Assembly (NCBI RefSeq): GCF_022631375.1
Contig: NZ_JALBGC010000005.1
Coordinates: forward strand, 310,001 to 374,000
DNA from: Hymenobacter cyanobacteriorum
GTDB taxonomy: Bacteria > Bacteroidota > Bacteroidia > Cytophagales > Hymenobacteraceae
Direction: 5' to 3'
Length of the DNA stretch: 64,000 nt
Both the position numbers and the translations under genes were made by a program. This document shows positions 63,152 through 64,000 of the stretch, piece by piece. The notes below the pieces were generated by a model. The model did not search any database. It worked only from the letters and a program-made list of their open reading frames with translations, and had not been told where the DNA came from. How positions within the stretch are numbered: position 1 is the first letter of the stretch; every line of letters begins with the position of its first letter.

Positions 63152-63844
63152 ATGGAACAACCGCGGCTGCTGCGCCACCCAAATCTGCCGCGCCGGGCCT
63201 TGGCGCTGCTCCCGCTGCTGTTGCTAGTGGCTGTGCCAGCGGCCGCGCACGTGCTGAACACGGACTTGAGCAAGCTCTCGCGCACCGAGATTTTCTGGAC
63301 TTACCTGCAGCTGGGCTTCACGCACATCATTCCGCTGGGGTTCGACCATATTCTGTTCATCATCAGCCTCTACATTCTGGAGCCGCGCCTGAAGCCGGTG
63401 CTGCTGCAGGCCACGGCCTTCACCATCGCGCACTCCATCACGCTGGGCCTGGCCATGTACGGGCTGATTTCGCCGCCGTCGGCCATTATTGAGCCGATTA
63501 TCGCGCTGTCCATTCTGTTTGTAGCCATCGAGAACATCATTACCGACAAGCTGAACCCCTGGCGGCTGCTCGTTGTGTTCGGCTTCGGACTGGTGCACGG
63601 AATGGGGTTTGCTTCGGCGCTGACCAGCCTGGGGCTGCCGCAGAAGGACTATTTTGGCTCGCTCATCTCCTTCAATGTGGGCGTGGAGCTGGGCCAGGTG
63701 TCGGTGATATTGCTGTGCTGGGCGCTGGTGGGCCGCTGGGCCGCCAACAAAACCTGGTACAAACAGCGGGTGGTGGTGCCAGTGTCGGTAGTTATCGGCG
63801 TGGTGGCGGCTTACTGGACCATTGAGCGCGTGTTTTTTGCCTGA
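63152..63844 (+). CDS. HupE/UreJ family membrane protein
   Basis: A 230-residue membrane protein with a signal peptide (ALLPLLLLVAVPAAAH) and about six TM segments. Family markers are FTHIIPLGFDHILFIISLYI, FTIAHSITLGLAMYGL, IALSILFVAIENII and GFGLVHGMGFASAL. The His and Asp residues in the membrane fit a metal (nickel or cobalt) carrier, as proposed for HupE and UreJ; no urease or hydrogenase genes are in the window, so the metal link is inferred only. The ATG at 63152 was preferred over upstream TTG and GTG codons. Confidence 0.88.
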   Translation: MEQPRLLRHPNLPRRALALLPLLLLVAVPAAAHVLNTDLSKLSRTEIFWTYLQLGFTHIIPLGFDHILFIISLYILEPRLKPVLLQATAFTIAHSITLGLAMYGLISPPSAIIEPIIALSILFVAIENIITDKLNPWRLLVVFGFGLVHGMGFASALTSLGLPQKDYFGSLISFNVGVELGQVSVILLCWALVGRWAANKTWYKQRVVVPVSVVIGVVAAYWTIERVFFA

Positions 63845-63916
63845 AGAATTAATCGCACATTGTTACACCCTTACCAGGGATTTTCGCCGTAGATAGCGCG
63901 AACCCGGCCCGATTCC

Positions 63917-64000
63917 ATGCTTTTGCGCCCTTACCTCACGCTGCTGCTGCTGCTCAACTACCTGCTGGTAGTGGGGGCGGGCCTTGTGGAGCGTCCGGCC
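63917..64000 (+). CDS. N-terminus of a membrane or exported protein (runs off window)
   Basis: From the ATG at 63917, 28 residues to the window edge: MLLRPYLTLLLLLNYLLVVG and then AGLVERPA. This is a hydrophobic leader or first TM segment. The gene follows the HupE/UreJ-like gene on the same strand after 72 bases and may belong to the same cluster. No family can be named from this part. Confidence 0.55.
   Translation, partial: MLLRPYLTLLLLLNYLLVVGAGLVERPA

Overview
The window is a 64 kb piece of a high-GC Bacteroidota chromosome, most likely Hymenobacter or a close relative in the Cytophagales. The signs are type IX secretion (T9SS) C-terminal sorting domains on three large secreted proteins; promoters of the Bacteroidota type (TTG or TTTG, 19-21 bases, TAnnTTTG); an IPExxxVDY protein beside acpP-fabF-rnc; an atpD-atpC pair detached from the rest of the ATP synthase genes; and DUF6340, DUF3050 and DUF4331 proteins. 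No phage, IS element, CRISPR array or rRNA operon was seen. One tRNA gene (Gln, TTG) is present.

Layout. 1-12.8 kb: a truncated endonuclease III-like gene, a secreted protein, a CHASE3 histidine kinase with its response regulator, a TrmH-type RNA methyltransferase, a GH2 beta-galactosidase, typA, a lipoprotein MsrB, a DUF3050 protein and an AT-hook/H1-like DNA-binding protein. 13-24.6 kb: metG, pth, rplY (L25), a DUF6340 lipoprotein, prs, tRNA-Gln, atpD-atpC, a TPR protein, an AI-2E family permease and a trans-sulfuration PLP enzyme. 24.7-29.2 kb: small hypothetical genes, then an aminotransferase, acetyltransferase and sugar transferase set resembling PglE/PglD/PglC, which makes and transfers an amino-sugar. 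29.3-37.9 kb: ispE, a DMT permease, an LptF/LptG permease, tgt, a GT2 glycosyltransferase overlapping an ECF sigma factor, rsmG, a YheT-like hydrolase and rpsT. 38-52 kb: a T9SS protein, pyk, an IPExxxVDY protein, acpP-fabF-rnc, an M1-like peptidase, nadE, an ECF sigma factor with a small membrane protein, lgt, eno and an FtsB/DivIC-like protein. 52-64 kb: a 1466-residue CARDB/CUB repeat protein, an HscA/DnaK chaperone, and a DUF4331 - TPR - HupE/UreJ cluster running towards the right edge.

The most notable features are not genes. The intergenic spaces are filled with two kinds of inverted repeat. The first is a REP/MITE-like palindrome with 34-41 bp, nearly perfect arms (seven full copies and one half copy, in two sequence subfamilies). 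The second is a set of AT-rich inverted repeats built from short repeated words such as TTGAATGTTGAG and GAGTTAAAAGT. From 29.2 to 36.4 kb nearly every gap between genes holds one. A copy of the second kind lies in frame inside nadE, adding about 31 residues to NAD synthetase, and another supplies the N-terminus of the sugar transferase. Several genes have their -7 box 3-6 bases before the ATG, so their mRNAs are probably leaderless. The L25 and pyruvate kinase genes have terminator-like hairpins just before their starts.
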